NCBI RefSeq assembly: GCF_004331485.1
Contig: NZ_SJKD01000001.1
Span: 620,001 to 684,000, forward strand
Direction: 5' to 3'
DNA from: Kribbella capetownensis
Lineage (GTDB): Bacteria; Actinomycetota; Actinomycetes; Propionibacteriales; Kribbellaceae
Length of the DNA: 64,000 bases
This document shows positions 8,457 to 16,871 of this stretch, piece by piece; positions within the stretch are counted from its first letter, which is position 1, and the number at the start of each line of letters is the position of its first letter. The position numbers and the translations under genes were made by a program. The notes beneath the pieces were generated by a model. The model saw only the letters and a program-made list of their open reading frames with translations, had not been told where the DNA came from and did not search any database.

Positions 8457-9407
8457 GTGTCTGCAGGACGGCATAGACAGGCGCGGCACCGTCAACCGCG
8501 CTCGAAGGTGATCCGGCCCGGCATCGTGAAGGTGGCGATTCCCGGCGCAGCAGTGGCCCTGGTGGCTACCGGTTCGGCGGCCGCACTCCCTGGTCAGCAA
8601 GTCCACCTGAACACCTCGATCGCCAGCTCGTCCCTGCAGCTGGCGCGCGACTCGGCCATCAGCCGGGATGCTCTGCGTCCCCCGCTGGACGTCACCCCTT
8701 CGGCTCCGGCTCCGAAGCCGAAGGCGGCCCCGACGGCCAAGCACCTGAAGAAGCAGGCGCCGATCCCCAAGCCGACGCCGACGAAAACCCGCACTGCCGA
8801 GCCGCCCAAGGTGACCGGCTCGAAGTACACCACCACCGACGTGAACCTCTGGTCGCTCCCGCTGACCGGCGTCCTGCTGGACGTGCTGCCGAAGGGCACC
8901 AAGGTGTCGGTCTCGGGCAAGGTCGACGGCATCTGGGCCGAGGTCGTCAGCGACGGCAAGTCCCGCTGGGTCAAGGCGCAGTACCTGTCCGCCACGAAGC
9001 CGGTGGCGAGCACGGCGGGTGCCATCTCCCAGGCCGCCTGCAAGTCCGGTTCGTCGGTCGAGGACGGGCTGACCCAGGACGCGATCCGCGTCCACCGCGC
9101 GGTCTGCGCCAAGTTCCCGGACATCTCGTCGTACGGCGGTCTGCGGTCCGGCGACAGCGGTTCGGAGCACTCCAGTGGCCGCGCGCTCGACATCATGGTC
9201 AGCGGTTCGGAGGGCCAGGAGGTCGCCGACTGGCTGCACGCGAACTACAAGAAGCTCGGCATCAGCCAGCTGATCTGGTCGCAGCACATCTGGACGGTCC
9301 AGCGCAGCAGCGAAGGCTGGCGTTCGATGGAGGACCGCGGCAGCACCACCGCGAACCACTACGACCACGTGCACGTGAGCGTGTACGGCAACTCGGGCAC
9401 AGTCTGA
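8457..9407 (+). CDS. secreted SH3-domain protein with M15/extensin-like C-terminal domain
   Basis: The GTG at 8457 gives VSAGRHRQARHRQPRSK, a basic N-terminus followed by a hydrophobic stretch (VKVAIPGAAVALVATGSAAALPG), so export is likely; 316 residues. After an Ala/Pro/Lys-rich linker comes an SH3-like domain at about 135-185 (KYTTTDVNLWSLPL to WVKAQYL). A C-terminal domain follows with SYGGLRSGDSGSEHSSGRALDIMV and NHYDHVHVSVYG, which resembles the His/Asp zinc site of LAS/M15 peptidases. Expected role: cell-wall binding or peptidoglycan processing. The 162 bp upstream hold a TTGACT box but no riboswitch that I can support. Confidence 0.78.
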   Translation: MSAGRHRQARHRQPRSKVIRPGIVKVAIPGAAVALVATGSAAALPGQQVHLNTSIASSSLQLARDSAISRDALRPPLDVTPSAPAPKPKAAPTAKHLKKQAPIPKPTPTKTRTAEPPKVTGSKYTTTDVNLWSLPLTGVLLDVLPKGTKVSVSGKVDGIWAEVVSDGKSRWVKAQYLSATKPVASTAGAISQAACKSGSSVEDGLTQDAIRVHRAVCAKFPDISSYGGLRSGDSGSEHSSGRALDIMVSGSEGQEVADWLHANYKKLGISQLIWSQHIWTVQRSSEGWRSMEDRGSTTANHYDHVHVSVYGNSGTV

Positions 9408-9421
9408 GCCGAGCGGTCTCG

Positions 9422-9460
9422 AGCGAACCGGTCCCCAGCCCTCCCGGGGACCGGTTCGCT
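9422..9460. terminator. bidirectional hairpin terminator
   Basis: A 15-bp perfect stem (AGCGAACCGGTCCCC with its complement) and a 9-nt loop lie between two convergent genes, ending 4 bp before the stop of the flavoprotein gene. It is likely to stop transcripts from both sides. Confidence 0.75.
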
Positions 9461-9464
9461 GTGT

Positions 9465-10748
9465 TCAGGGGCGGATGTTCGCATTCAGGTGGAAGAAGTT
9501 CGCCGGGTCGTAGGCCCGCTTGACCTCCCGCAGCCGGCGCAGGTCGTCCGGTGCGTACGCGGTGTCCGCGCGACCGGGGTCGCCGAGGAAGTTCACGAAC
9601 GTGCGGCCCGAGTTCGGCACCAGGTCCGCCGCGACCTCCCGGTCGATGATCAGCGAGTACGACGCTCCGCGGTGACCGACCGGTCCGGCGCCGGGACCCG
9701 GGTGAGCCATCGCGCCACCCCAGTGCCGGATCTCGACGGTCGGTGCTTCCTCGTTCTCGAAGCCGGTGACCGCGTCGATCACGTCGTCGGTCAGCGTGTC
9801 CAGGAAGTCGAGGTGCCGGGCCGGCGTACCTCCCATCGCGGCCTCGCCGTACTCCAGGGTGCGTAGCTCGCCGGCCAGTCGCGGTCCGGCGACCTCGAAC
9901 AGCGGCTTCAGCAGGTGTTCGGCCAGTTCGGCGTCACCGGCGTACAGGACCTTGATCGCGACGGCGCGCTGTTCGGTGCCGGGTACCCGGGTCAGGACGA
10001 CGGCGGTGCTCAGTTCGTTGGGGATCGTGGCGGTCCAGTCGCGGTACCGGCGCAGGATGTCGGCGGCGCGGTCGATGCCGTAGTACACGATGCCGGCGTG
10101 GACCTGGCGGACCGGGTACAGCCGGAACTCCAGCGAGGTGACGATGCCGAAGTTGCCGGTGCCGCCGCGGATCGCCCAGAACAGGTCCGGGTGGTGTTCG
10201 GCGCTCGCGGTGACGAACCGTCCGTCCGCGGTGACGACCTCGGCCCGGATCACGCTGTCGGCCGCGAAGCCGTACTTGCGCGCCAGCCAACCGACCCCGC
10301 CGCCGAGCGTGTAGCCGGTGACACCGACGTCGCGGTGCGATCCGGACAGCGGCGCCAGCCCGAACTGACCGGCCGCGTCCAGCACAGCACCCCAGCGCGC
10401 ACCCGACGCGACCTTGGCGACCCGGCGCTCCGGGTCGACCAGCACGGTCGTCATCTGCGTCGTCTTCAGCAGGATCCCGCCGTCGGCCGGTACACGCGTC
10501 CCGTGACCGGTGGCCTGCACCGCGATCGGTACGCCGTACTCGCGCGCCGTCCACACTGCCGCCTGTACGTCGGTCCGGCTGTAGGCCTCGGCGACCACCA
10601 ACGGCCGCGAGTCCACTGTCGGGACCACAGACTTCCGCTGTACGTCGTACTCCGTCTCACCCGGCAGCCGGATGGCGCCGTTGAACCCGGCCCCCAGCAG
10701 CCCTGCCACCACATCACTCGCAACCGGCACCAGCGCCTGCGTCGACAT
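9465..10748 (-). CDS. FAD-binding oxidoreductase, BBE/VAO type
   Basis: The ATG at 10748 follows GAGGGAG and gives 427 residues. The FAD-binding domain shows AVWTAREYGVPIAVQATGHGTRVPADGG, whose His fits the covalent 8-alpha-histidyl FAD site. It also shows VGVTGYTLGGGVGWLARKYG and DLFWAIRGGTGNFGIVTSLEFRLYP. The C-terminal YDPANFFHLNANI is the berberine-bridge ending. The second covalent site (usually Cys) is replaced (SGSHRDVG), so flavin attachment is probably single. It oxidises an unknown small substrate with O2. The gene is divergent from an APH-like kinase. Confidence 0.86.
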   Translation of the reverse strand: MSTQALVPVASDVVAGLLGAGFNGAIRLPGETEYDVQRKSVVPTVDSRPLVVAEAYSRTDVQAAVWTAREYGVPIAVQATGHGTRVPADGGILLKTTQMTTVLVDPERRVAKVASGARWGAVLDAAGQFGLAPLSGSHRDVGVTGYTLGGGVGWLARKYGFAADSVIRAEVVTADGRFVTASAEHHPDLFWAIRGGTGNFGIVTSLEFRLYPVRQVHAGIVYYGIDRAADILRRYRDWTATIPNELSTAVVLTRVPGTEQRAVAIKVLYAGDAELAEHLLKPLFEVAGPRLAGELRTLEYGEAAMGGTPARHLDFLDTLTDDVIDAVTGFENEEAPTVEIRHWGGAMAHPGPGAGPVGHRGASYSLIIDREVAADLVPNSGRTFVNFLGDPGRADTAYAPDDLRRLREVKRAYDPANFFHLNANIRP

Positions 10749-10833
10749 CCGAACCACTCCCTCGCCGTATCCGCTTCTAAAGACACGTCGAAGGACCGGT
10801 CCCGTTATCGACACCCCCAGCAAACTTGTCTCG

Positions 10834-11592
10834 ATGACACACACAGTCGAGGCTGACGACTCGGTCCTCACCAAGCACTACACGTCCTGGTCCCGCGACG
10901 AACCGGGTCGCGAATGGGCGGCTCTCACCTTGCTGTCGCGCCAGGTCCCGGACCTCGTACCTGCTCCGCTGGCGCGCGGGACCGACTCACAGCCGTGGGT
11001 CTCGATGTCGGTTCTCCCAGGTCTGCCGCTCGGCGGCTCGCTCACTCCTGAGCAGCTCGACGGGCTGGGCGAGGCGCTCGGGGCGCTGTGGTCGACCGAT
11101 CCTGACGGCCTCCCGTCGGTCGGCGTCCCGGCAGTGATCGATCGGACCTCGCGCTCGCTCGCCGTACTGCGCGAAGGCGACGGCGTGATCGCGGACGCGG
11201 CCACGGCGGCCGCCGATTGGCTCGGGACCGCGGTGGAGGTGCTGACCGCGGTTCAGGATCCGGTGGTGGGCCACGGCGATCCGAACCTGGCGAACTACCT
11301 CTGGGACGGGACCCGGATCCGGATCGTCGACTTCGAGGACGCCGGGCTCGGCGACCTCACGCTCGAGCTCGCCAATCTCGTCGAGCACCTGTCCGGCCGC
11401 GAGACGGACTGGAGCACGCTGCTGTCACGCTTCCCCGTCGATCCGGAGCGCTTCCGTGCCGCCCGCTCACTGTGGGCCGCGTTCTCGCTGACGCTCATCG
11501 GACCCGGCGGGCCGAGCGCCGCCCGGAACCCTCCCGGTACGGCGGAGGCCCAGGCGGAGCGCGTGATGTCCCTGGTCAGGCCGACAGCTTGA
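10834..11592 (+). CDS. aminoglycoside phosphotransferase (APH) family kinase
   Basis: 252 residues from ATG (MTHTVEADDSVLTKHYTS). The N-lobe is reduced. The C-lobe carries VVGHGDPNLANYLWDG (catalytic HGDxxxxN loop) and IRIVDFEDAGLGDLTLELANLVEHLS (the DFE metal site). The fold phosphorylates small hydroxylated molecules; a resistance role is not implied. The stop overlaps the stop of the convergent ECF gene by 17 bp. Confidence 0.82.
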   Translation: MTHTVEADDSVLTKHYTSWSRDEPGREWAALTLLSRQVPDLVPAPLARGTDSQPWVSMSVLPGLPLGGSLTPEQLDGLGEALGALWSTDPDGLPSVGVPAVIDRTSRSLAVLREGDGVIADAATAAADWLGTAVEVLTAVQDPVVGHGDPNLANYLWDGTRIRIVDFEDAGLGDLTLELANLVEHLSGRETDWSTLLSRFPVDPERFRAARSLWAAFSLTLIGPGGPSAARNPPGTAEAQAERVMSLVRPTA

Positions 11593-12466
11593 GCTGCTGG
11601 GTGCGGTCGACGTCGGCGAGGATGTTGATCTCGGTGATCCTGCCGTTCACGACGGTGATGTCCATGACGCCCATCACCCGGCCGTTGAGGACCGTGACGG
11701 TTCCCGGCATGCCGTTGATCAGGGCGTGCTCGGTGTGCGGCGCCATCCGGGTGAACAGCAGCGCCTGCTCGACCACGGCGCGGGCACCGCGGACCAGCTT
11801 GGAGACCGCCGGTCCGGCGTACTCCGCCGACGCCGCGCCCGCATCGGCCCGCAGTACGACGTCCGGGTCGAGCAGCTCGAGCAGGGCCTCGAAGTCGCCA
11901 CCGCGCGACGCGGCGAGGAACGCGTCGACGATCTCCCGCTGACGCCCCGGATCGCCGTCGCCGGCCGGCGCGCCGTGGACCCGGCGCCGCGCCCGGCTGG
12001 CGAGCTGTCGCGTCGCGGCCGGCGACTTGTCCACAATCTGCGCGATCTCGTCGAAGCTGACCCCGAACATGTCGTGCAGGACGAAGGCCAGCCGCTCCGC
12101 CGGCGCCAGCGTCTCAAGAACGACGAGCATCGCCAGACCGACCGCATCAGCCTGGACTGCCTGGTCCTCCGGGCTCGGACCGTTATCCTGCCGGATCGAG
12201 ATCGGGTCCGGCACGAACGTGTCCAGCGAGTCTTCCCGCCGCGACTTGCGGCTGCGCAGCATGTCCAGACAGACCCGCGACACCACCGTGGTCAGCCAAC
12301 CGGCCAGATTGCCGACGCCACTCACGTCCGACCGGTTCAGCCGCAGCCATGCTTCCTGTACAGCGTCCTCGGCCTCCGTGAGCGAACCGAGCATTCGGTA
12401 CGCGACAGCTCGCAGCTGTCCCCGGTGCTGCTCGAACTCTCGCGCCAGCTGGTGGGTGTCGTTCAC
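11576..12466 (-). CDS. ECF sigma factor with C-terminal SnoaL domain (ECF41/SigJ-like)
   Basis: 296 residues from GTG 12466, preceded by GGGAGG. Region 2 is at about 8-75 (LRAVAYRMLGSLTEAEDAVQEAWLRLNR, GWLTTVVSRVCLDMLRSRKSRRE) and region 4 at about 110-165 (LAPAERLAFVLHDMFGVSFDEIAQIVDKSPAATRQLASRARRRV). A SnoaL-like domain follows (EIVDAFLAASRGGDFEALLELLDPDVVLRAD) and ends in a short tail. In this group the C-terminal domain modulates activity in place of an anti-sigma factor. No carboxymuconolactone decarboxylase partner is adjacent, so the target is unknown. Confidence 0.9.
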   Translation of the reverse strand: MNDTHQLAREFEQHRGQLRAVAYRMLGSLTEAEDAVQEAWLRLNRSDVSGVGNLAGWLTTVVSRVCLDMLRSRKSRREDSLDTFVPDPISIRQDNGPSPEDQAVQADAVGLAMLVVLETLAPAERLAFVLHDMFGVSFDEIAQIVDKSPAATRQLASRARRRVHGAPAGDGDPGRQREIVDAFLAASRGGDFEALLELLDPDVVLRADAGAASAEYAGPAVSKLVRGARAVVEQALLFTRMAPHTEHALINGMPGTVTVLNGRVMGVMDITVVNGRITEINILADVDRTQQLKLSA

Positions 12467-12552
12467 AGGGCCTCCCTCATCCCGGTCCACCTCATCTGAC
12501 GGATCGGGCCACCATGATGTGACAAGACGGTCCGAGGACCCATCATGGGGGC

Positions 12553-13347
12553 ATGCCCACGACCCGTGGTGAGCTGGTCTTCGAGGACCGCTTCGAGGGT
12601 GCCGCACTGGATGAGTCGGTGTGGTCGCCGTACTACCTGCCGCACTGGAGCTCCCGCGCAGCGTCTGAAGCCTCGTACACCCTGGGTGACTCAGGTTTGA
12701 CCCTCAGCATCCCTGCGGGCCAGGGACTTTGGTGTTCCGGGGACCACAAGCCGGATCTGCGGGTGTCGGGGATCCAGTCCGGCAACTACTCCGGCCCGGT
12801 GGGGAGCACTGTCGGACAGCAGCCGTACCGCGAGGGTCTGGTCGTCCAGGAAGAGCAGCCGCCGTTCTGGGGCTGGACTCCAAACGGCGGGTACGTCGAA
12901 CTCCGGGCGCGGGCCGACATCAGTGCACGCTCGATGGTGTCGCTGTAGATGGTCGGGCTGGAGGACAGTCCGGAGCGGTGCGGGGAGATCTGCGTGATGG
13001 AAGTGTTCGGCGATGCGGTCGTCCCCGGCGAGACCACCTCGGTGGGGATGGGCCTGAAGACCATCCGCGACCCGTCGGTGCCGCAGGACTTCGAGGCGGT
13101 CCCGCTCCCGATCGACCTGCGCGACTTCCACACGTACGCCGTCGAGTGGACCGCCGGCCAGGCCGACTTCTCCGTCGATGACGCTCCGATCCGCACCTGC
13201 GCGGGTGCCCCGTCGTACCCGCTGCAGCTCATGCTCGCCGTCTTCGACTTCCCCGACCGCAGCATCGGCAACGACGACGCCCTGGTCCCCACCTTCACCG
13301 TCGACCACATCCGCGGCTGGAACGTCGCGCAGGAGCTCGTCGCCTAG
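12553..13347 (+). pseudogene. GH16-like glycoside hydrolase interrupted by one in-frame TAG
   Basis: One frame reads MPTTRGELVFEDRFEGAALDESVWSP (typical GH16 opening), stops at TAG 12946-12948, and resumes directly with MVGLEDSPERCGEICVMEVFGDAV to a normal end. Together they make a ~264-residue jelly-roll enzyme. The expected residue at the stop is Trp (SLWMVG), so a single TGG to TAG change explains the break. The catalytic strand reads EICVME instead of the classical EIDxxE; both glutamates remain. If intact it would cleave a beta-glucan. The alternatives are a sequencing error or a recent loss. Confidence 0.8.
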
Positions 13348-13350
13348 AGA

Positions 13351-13380
13351 TTGCGCTGCGGATGATTGCTTGACTATCGT
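13351..13380 (+). promoter_or_regulatory. candidate promoter of the trp leader
   Basis: TTGCGC (13351-13356) and TATCGT (13375-13380) are separated by 18 bp. A start about 7 bp later would fall at or near the ATG of the leader peptide (13388), making it leaderless. Inference from spacing only. Confidence 0.45.
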
Positions 13381-13387
13381 CACTGCC

Positions 13388-13426
13388 ATGTTCCTGCGCG
13401 CGGGTATGTGGTGGGCCGTCGACTAG
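13388..13426 (+). CDS. trpL: trp operon leader peptide
   Basis: The 12-codon ORF MFLRAGMWWAVD has two tandem Trp codons (13409-13414), the hallmark of a trp leader peptide. It lies 93 bp before trpD and its 3' half is part of hairpin 1 of the attenuator. Ribosome stalling at the Trp codons when charged tRNA-Trp is scarce would free segment 2 to pair with segment 3. No ribosome site precedes the ATG, which fits a leaderless start. Confidence 0.8.
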   Translation: MFLRAGMWWAVD

Positions 13427-13475
13427 ACGGCTGCTTCCGCGTGTAACCAACCGGCCGTCTCCTGCGAGGCGGCCG
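13415..13475 (+). promoter_or_regulatory. transcription attenuator upstream of trpD
   Basis: Four RNA segments are visible. Segment 1, GCCGTC (13415-13420), pairs with segment 2, GACGGC (13426-13431). Segment 2, as AGACGGC (13425-13431), pairs perfectly with segment 3, GCCGTCT (13454-13460). Segment 3, CGGCCGTCTC (13452-13461), forms a 10-bp stem (one G-U) with segment 4, GAGGCGGCCG (13466-13475). The 1:2 plus 3:4 and the 2:3 states exclude each other, the classic trp design. The terminator has only a weak T run. Confidence 0.75.
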
Positions 13476-13519
13476 TTGTCATGTCCTCGTGGGCGGCCCA
13501 GCACCCCTGAGGATTGCCG

Positions 13520-14557
13520 ATGGCAACAACGCTCCGGACCTGGTCCGGACTCATCTCCGCCCTGCTGGCCGGCTCCGACCTGACCGAGGCGGACACCGGC
13601 TGGGCGATGGACCAGTTGGTGCTGGGCGAGGCGTCGCCGGCGCAGATCTCCGGCTTCCTGATCGCACTGCGCGCCAAGGGCGAGACCGCCGCCGAGATCA
13701 CAGGGCTGGCCACGGTACTGCGCTCGCACGCCACGCCGGTGCGGATCGGCGGACCGTTCGTGGACATCGTCGGGACCGGCGGCGACCGGACCGGGGTGGT
13801 CAACATCTCCACGATGGCCGCTGTGGTTGCGGCGTCGACCGGCGTGACCGTGGTCAAGCACGGCGGGCGGGCCGCGTCCTCGTCGGCGGGCGGCTCGGCC
13901 GATCTGGTCGAGCATCTGGGCGTACCGCTCGACCTGTCCGCGGTGGACGCGGCCCGGGTGGCGGCCGAGGCCGGACTGACCTATCTGTTCGCGCCTCGCT
14001 TCAATCCGGCCTTACGACATGTTGCGGTAGTACGCCGTGAGCTCGCAGTACCGACGGCCTTCAACGTGCTGGCGCCGCTGCTGAACCCGGCGGACCCGCA
14101 GCACGCGTTGGTCGGCGTTGCGAACCCGCAGATGCTGCCGGTGATCGCTCAAGCCCTTGCGCAGCAAGGGAAGACGGCTCTGGTCGCACGCGGCGATGAC
14201 GGACTCGACAAGCTGACCACCACTGGATACTCCCGCGTGTGGGTGGTGTCCGGTGGGACAGCGTCGGAGGTGGTGTTCGATCCGCGGTCGCTCGGGTTGA
14301 GACCGTCGTCGTTGGCTGAGTTGCGTGGCGGTGACGCTGCGTTCAACGCCCGGGTACTGCGGGATCTCGTCGACGGTGAGTCCGGTCCGGTGCGGGACGT
14401 CGTACTGCTGAATGCCGCTGCGGCTCTGGTCACGCTGGAGCTCGGGACCGGTCTGCTGCTGCAGCAGCTGGCTGACTGTTTGGAACGGTGTCGCGAGGCC
14501 GTGGACAGTGGGAAGGCCGCTGACACATTGGAGCGCTGGACGTTAGCGTGCAGGTGA
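13520..14557 (+). CDS. trpD: anthranilate phosphoribosyltransferase
   Basis: 345 residues from ATG 13520, with GAGG upstream. It converts anthranilate and PRPP to phosphoribosyl-anthranilate in tryptophan synthesis. Visible signatures are [21 protein letters not shown] (the GTGGD PRPP loop), [24 protein letters not shown] (KHGxR/S motif), [19 protein letters not shown] and [15 protein letters not shown]. The gene stands alone, as is common in actinomycetes, under its own attenuator. Its stop overlaps the next start (TGATG), so the ECF gene behind it may be co-transcribed. Confidence 0.93.
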   Translation: MATTLRTWSGLISALLAGSDLTEADTGWAMDQLVLGEASPAQISGFLIALRAKGETAAEITGLATVLRSHATPVRIGGPFVDIVGTGGDRTGVVNISTMAAVVAASTGVTVVKHGGRAASSSAGGSADLVEHLGVPLDLSAVDAARVAAEAGLTYLFAPRFNPALRHVAVVRRELAVPTAFNVLAPLLNPADPQHALVGVANPQMLPVIAQALAQQGKTALVARGDDGLDKLTTTGYSRVWVVSGGTASEVVFDPRSLGLRPSSLAELRGGDAAFNARVLRDLVDGESGPVRDVVLLNAAAALVTLELGTGLLLQQLADCLERCREAVDSGKAADTLERWTLACR

Positions 14558-15501
14558 TGCATGAGCTCTTGGATGCGGCACGTGCCGGTGATCAGGACGC
14601 CTTCGGACAGCTGGTGGGGCCGTGGCGTGGGGAGTTGCATGCGCACTGCTACCGGATGCTCGGGTCCGATGCCGACGCGGAGGACGCCGTCCAGGAGACG
14701 CTGCTGCGGGCGTGGAACGGTCTGCGCGGGTACGACGATCGCGGATCGATCCGGCCGTGGCTCTACAAGATCGCCACGAACCGCTGTCTCACGCTGATCG
14801 AACGGCGTGGGCGGCGGGAGCTTCCGGTCGATTTCGACGGCCGCAGCGAGGTCCTGTGGATGGAGCCTTATCCGCAGAGCCGGCTGGAGTGGACTGCCTC
14901 GCTGAGTCCAGAGGCGCGAGTGCTGGCGCTGGAGTCGGTGGAGCTGGCGTTCGTGGCGTCGCTGCAGCACTTGTCCGCGCTCCAACGGGCAGTGCTGCTG
15001 TTGCGCGACGTACTGGCGTTCGCTGCTCGTGAAGTGGCCGAGCTGCTGGAGACGTCGGTTGCCGCGGTCAACAGTGCGCTGCAACGGGCTCGGGCGGTCG
15101 TGAGCTCAGTGCCTCGTCAGCAGTCTGCACTGCCTGAGGCCGCGGAGCGTGACCTGGTACGCCGGTACATGGCCGCGTGGGAGGCGGGTGACGTCGACAC
15201 GATCGTGGCGATGCTGGCGGAGGACGCGAAGTACTCGATGCCGCCGCTGCCGGAGTGGTTCACCGGTCGGGCTGCGATCCGCTCCTTCCTGGTCGACGGG
15301 CCGCTGCGAGACGAGTGGCGGTTCCTGCCGGCGCGGGCGAACGGGCAGCTCGCGTTCGGGACGTACCTGTGGGACGGGTCGCGCTTCGTGCCGGGTGGGC
15401 TCGACGTACTGGTGCTGCGCGGGCCGGAGATCGTCGAGGTCGTCTCGTTCCTGGAGGCGGATTTCCCGTCGTTCGGGCTGCCGTCGTCGCTGTCGCGATG
15501 A
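14557..15501 (+). CDS. ECF sigma factor with C-terminal SnoaL domain (SigG/ECF56-like)
   Basis: The start is the ATG at 14557, overlapping the trpD stop by one base; GTG 14548 is an alternative. 314 residues. Region 2 is [27 protein letters not shown] plus [19 protein letters not shown]. Region 4 is [45 protein letters not shown] SnoaL-like domain of ~110 residues follows ([34 protein letters not shown]). The proline-rich [10 protein letters not shown] segment is characteristic of the SigG-type group. Coupling to trpD is unusual and may be accidental. Confidence 0.88.
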   Translation: MHELLDAARAGDQDAFGQLVGPWRGELHAHCYRMLGSDADAEDAVQETLLRAWNGLRGYDDRGSIRPWLYKIATNRCLTLIERRGRRELPVDFDGRSEVLWMEPYPQSRLEWTASLSPEARVLALESVELAFVASLQHLSALQRAVLLLRDVLAFAAREVAELLETSVAAVNSALQRARAVVSSVPRQQSALPEAAERDLVRRYMAAWEAGDVDTIVAMLAEDAKYSMPPLPEWFTGRAAIRSFLVDGPLRDEWRFLPARANGQLAFGTYLWDGSRFVPGGLDVLVLRGPEIVEVVSFLEADFPSFGLPSSLSR

Positions 15502-15560
15502 GTTTCCGCCGGGCGCCGGGTTGTAGGCGGTGACAGTTCCTTCGGAAGGACGGACGAGAG

Positions 15561-16334
15561 ATGACCGACGAGCAGGAGATCCGCACGCTGATCGAGAACT
15601 GGGTCACCGCGGTCCACGCCGGCGACCTGGACGCGGTCCTGGCCGACCACGCCGGCGACATCGTGATGTACGACGTACCGCCGCCGTACGACGGGGTGCG
15701 CGGGATGGAGGCATATCGCGAGACCTGGCCCGGGTTCTTCGAGTGGCAACGCGCCGGGGCGTCGTTCGCGCTGGAGTCGCTGGAGGTGGTGGCGGGGGCG
15801 GATGTCGCGTTCGCCTTTGCGTTGCTGCGGTGCGGGACGGTGGCCGAGTTGGAGGCTCAGCCCGAATTGCGGCTCCGGCTGACGATCGGTCTGCGGAAGC
15901 AGGACGGCCGGTGGGTCGTGACGCACGAGCACCACTCGTTCCCGCATGACGACGTACCACCGGCTGTGGCTGTTGCAGACATACGCGATGTGTTCGACGG
16001 CTGGTCTGTTGGCACCGCCGCCGGCGACTTGGACGCGTTGATGGAGCCGGTCGCCGAGGACGTCGTGTCCTATGAGGTCGACGGCAACTACACCGGCAAG
16101 GCGGCCGTCCGCTCGGTGTGCGCGGCGGGTCTCGACTCCAGTCCGAACCCGATCAGCTTTGTGGTGCCCGACTTCGACTTGGCGGTGAGCGGCAACCTGG
16201 CTGTCGCCTGGTCGATCGACCACGTCACCGCGGACGGCACCGAGACCATCTCCCGCGCGACCCGCGTCCTCCGTAAGACCGCTGACGGCTGGCGAGTGGT
16301 CCACCAGCACCTGTCGTATCCAGCGCGTGCCTAG
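15561..16334 (+). CDS. tandem SnoaL/DUF4440-like protein
   Basis: 257 residues made of two NTF2-fold domains: residues ~3-130 (EIRTLIENWVTAVHAGDLDAVLADHAGDIVMYDVPPP to WVVTHEHHSFPHD) and ~140-255 (DVFDGWSVGTAAGDLDALMEPVAEDVVSYEVDG to WRVVHQHLSYPAR). Both end in the W-x-V-x-H-x-H-x-S motif of the SnoaL_3/ketosteroid-isomerase-like family. AAGGACGGACGAGAG lies before the ATG. It binds or transforms an unknown small molecule. It is downstream of the ECF sigma gene and 9 bp upstream of a GNAT gene, a probable operon. Confidence 0.82.
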   Translation: MTDEQEIRTLIENWVTAVHAGDLDAVLADHAGDIVMYDVPPPYDGVRGMEAYRETWPGFFEWQRAGASFALESLEVVAGADVAFAFALLRCGTVAELEAQPELRLRLTIGLRKQDGRWVVTHEHHSFPHDDVPPAVAVADIRDVFDGWSVGTAAGDLDALMEPVAEDVVSYEVDGNYTGKAAVRSVCAAGLDSSPNPISFVVPDFDLAVSGNLAVAWSIDHVTADGTETISRATRVLRKTADGWRVVHQHLSYPARA

Positions 16335-16343
16335 GCTCGTGGC

Positions 16344-16871
16344 ATGGAGCCTGCCGTGTCTCTCCGTCCGCTGGTGCTGTCCGATGTGGCGACGTACGCC
16401 CTCTGGGGACTGGACCGGCGGTTCTGCGAGCACGCCGGCTGGACCGTCGACCTCCCACTGCCCGACCACGAGGCCCACTGGCACGAGCTGGTCACCCGGC
16501 CACCTTCCGACCTCCTGCGCCTCGCGGCAGTCGCCGGCGAGGAGGTGGTCGGGTACGTCGACCTCCATGGCGAGGAGCCGCGTCGGCGTGAACTCGGGTA
16601 CGTCGTCGGCCCGTCCGCGCGCTGGGGGCAGGGCCTCGGCTCTACCGTCGCCCGCCTCGGCCTCGTGCACGGCTTCGACGCCCTGGACCTCCGGGAGATC
16701 TGGGCCGAGGCCGTGGATGCGAACCGGCCCTCGATCCGCATCCTCACCGCCCTGGGCATGACCGAGACCGGCCGCGGCCACGACGAGCTCTTCCTCGGCG
16801 TCCCGTCCTTCTACCGCCAGTTCGCCATCGCCAGAACGTCGTGGGAACTCGCTAGCGGCCGGCCACTCTGA
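16344..16871 (+). CDS. GNAT family N-acetyltransferase
   Basis: 175 residues. The acetyl-CoA site reads GYVVGPSARWGQGLGSTVARL (R-x-x-G-x-G/A type), followed by DLREIWAEAVDANRPSIRILTALGM, the usual N-S-x-R-x-L-x-x-x-G-F region. It belongs to the RimJ/RimL-like group; the substrate is unknown. The end overlaps the convergent alpha/beta hydrolase by 20 bp. Confidence 0.82.
   Translation: MEPAVSLRPLVLSDVATYALWGLDRRFCEHAGWTVDLPLPDHEAHWHELVTRPPSDLLRLAAVAGEEVVGYVDLHGEEPRRRELGYVVGPSARWGQGLGSTVARLGLVHGFDALDLREIWAEAVDANRPSIRILTALGMTETGRGHDELFLGVPSFYRQFAIARTSWELASGRPL

Noticed and set aside
10749..10874. N-terminal extension of the BBE flavoprotein
   Set aside because: It overlaps the divergent APH gene start and has no ribosome site; the ATG at 10748 has GAGGGAG before it.
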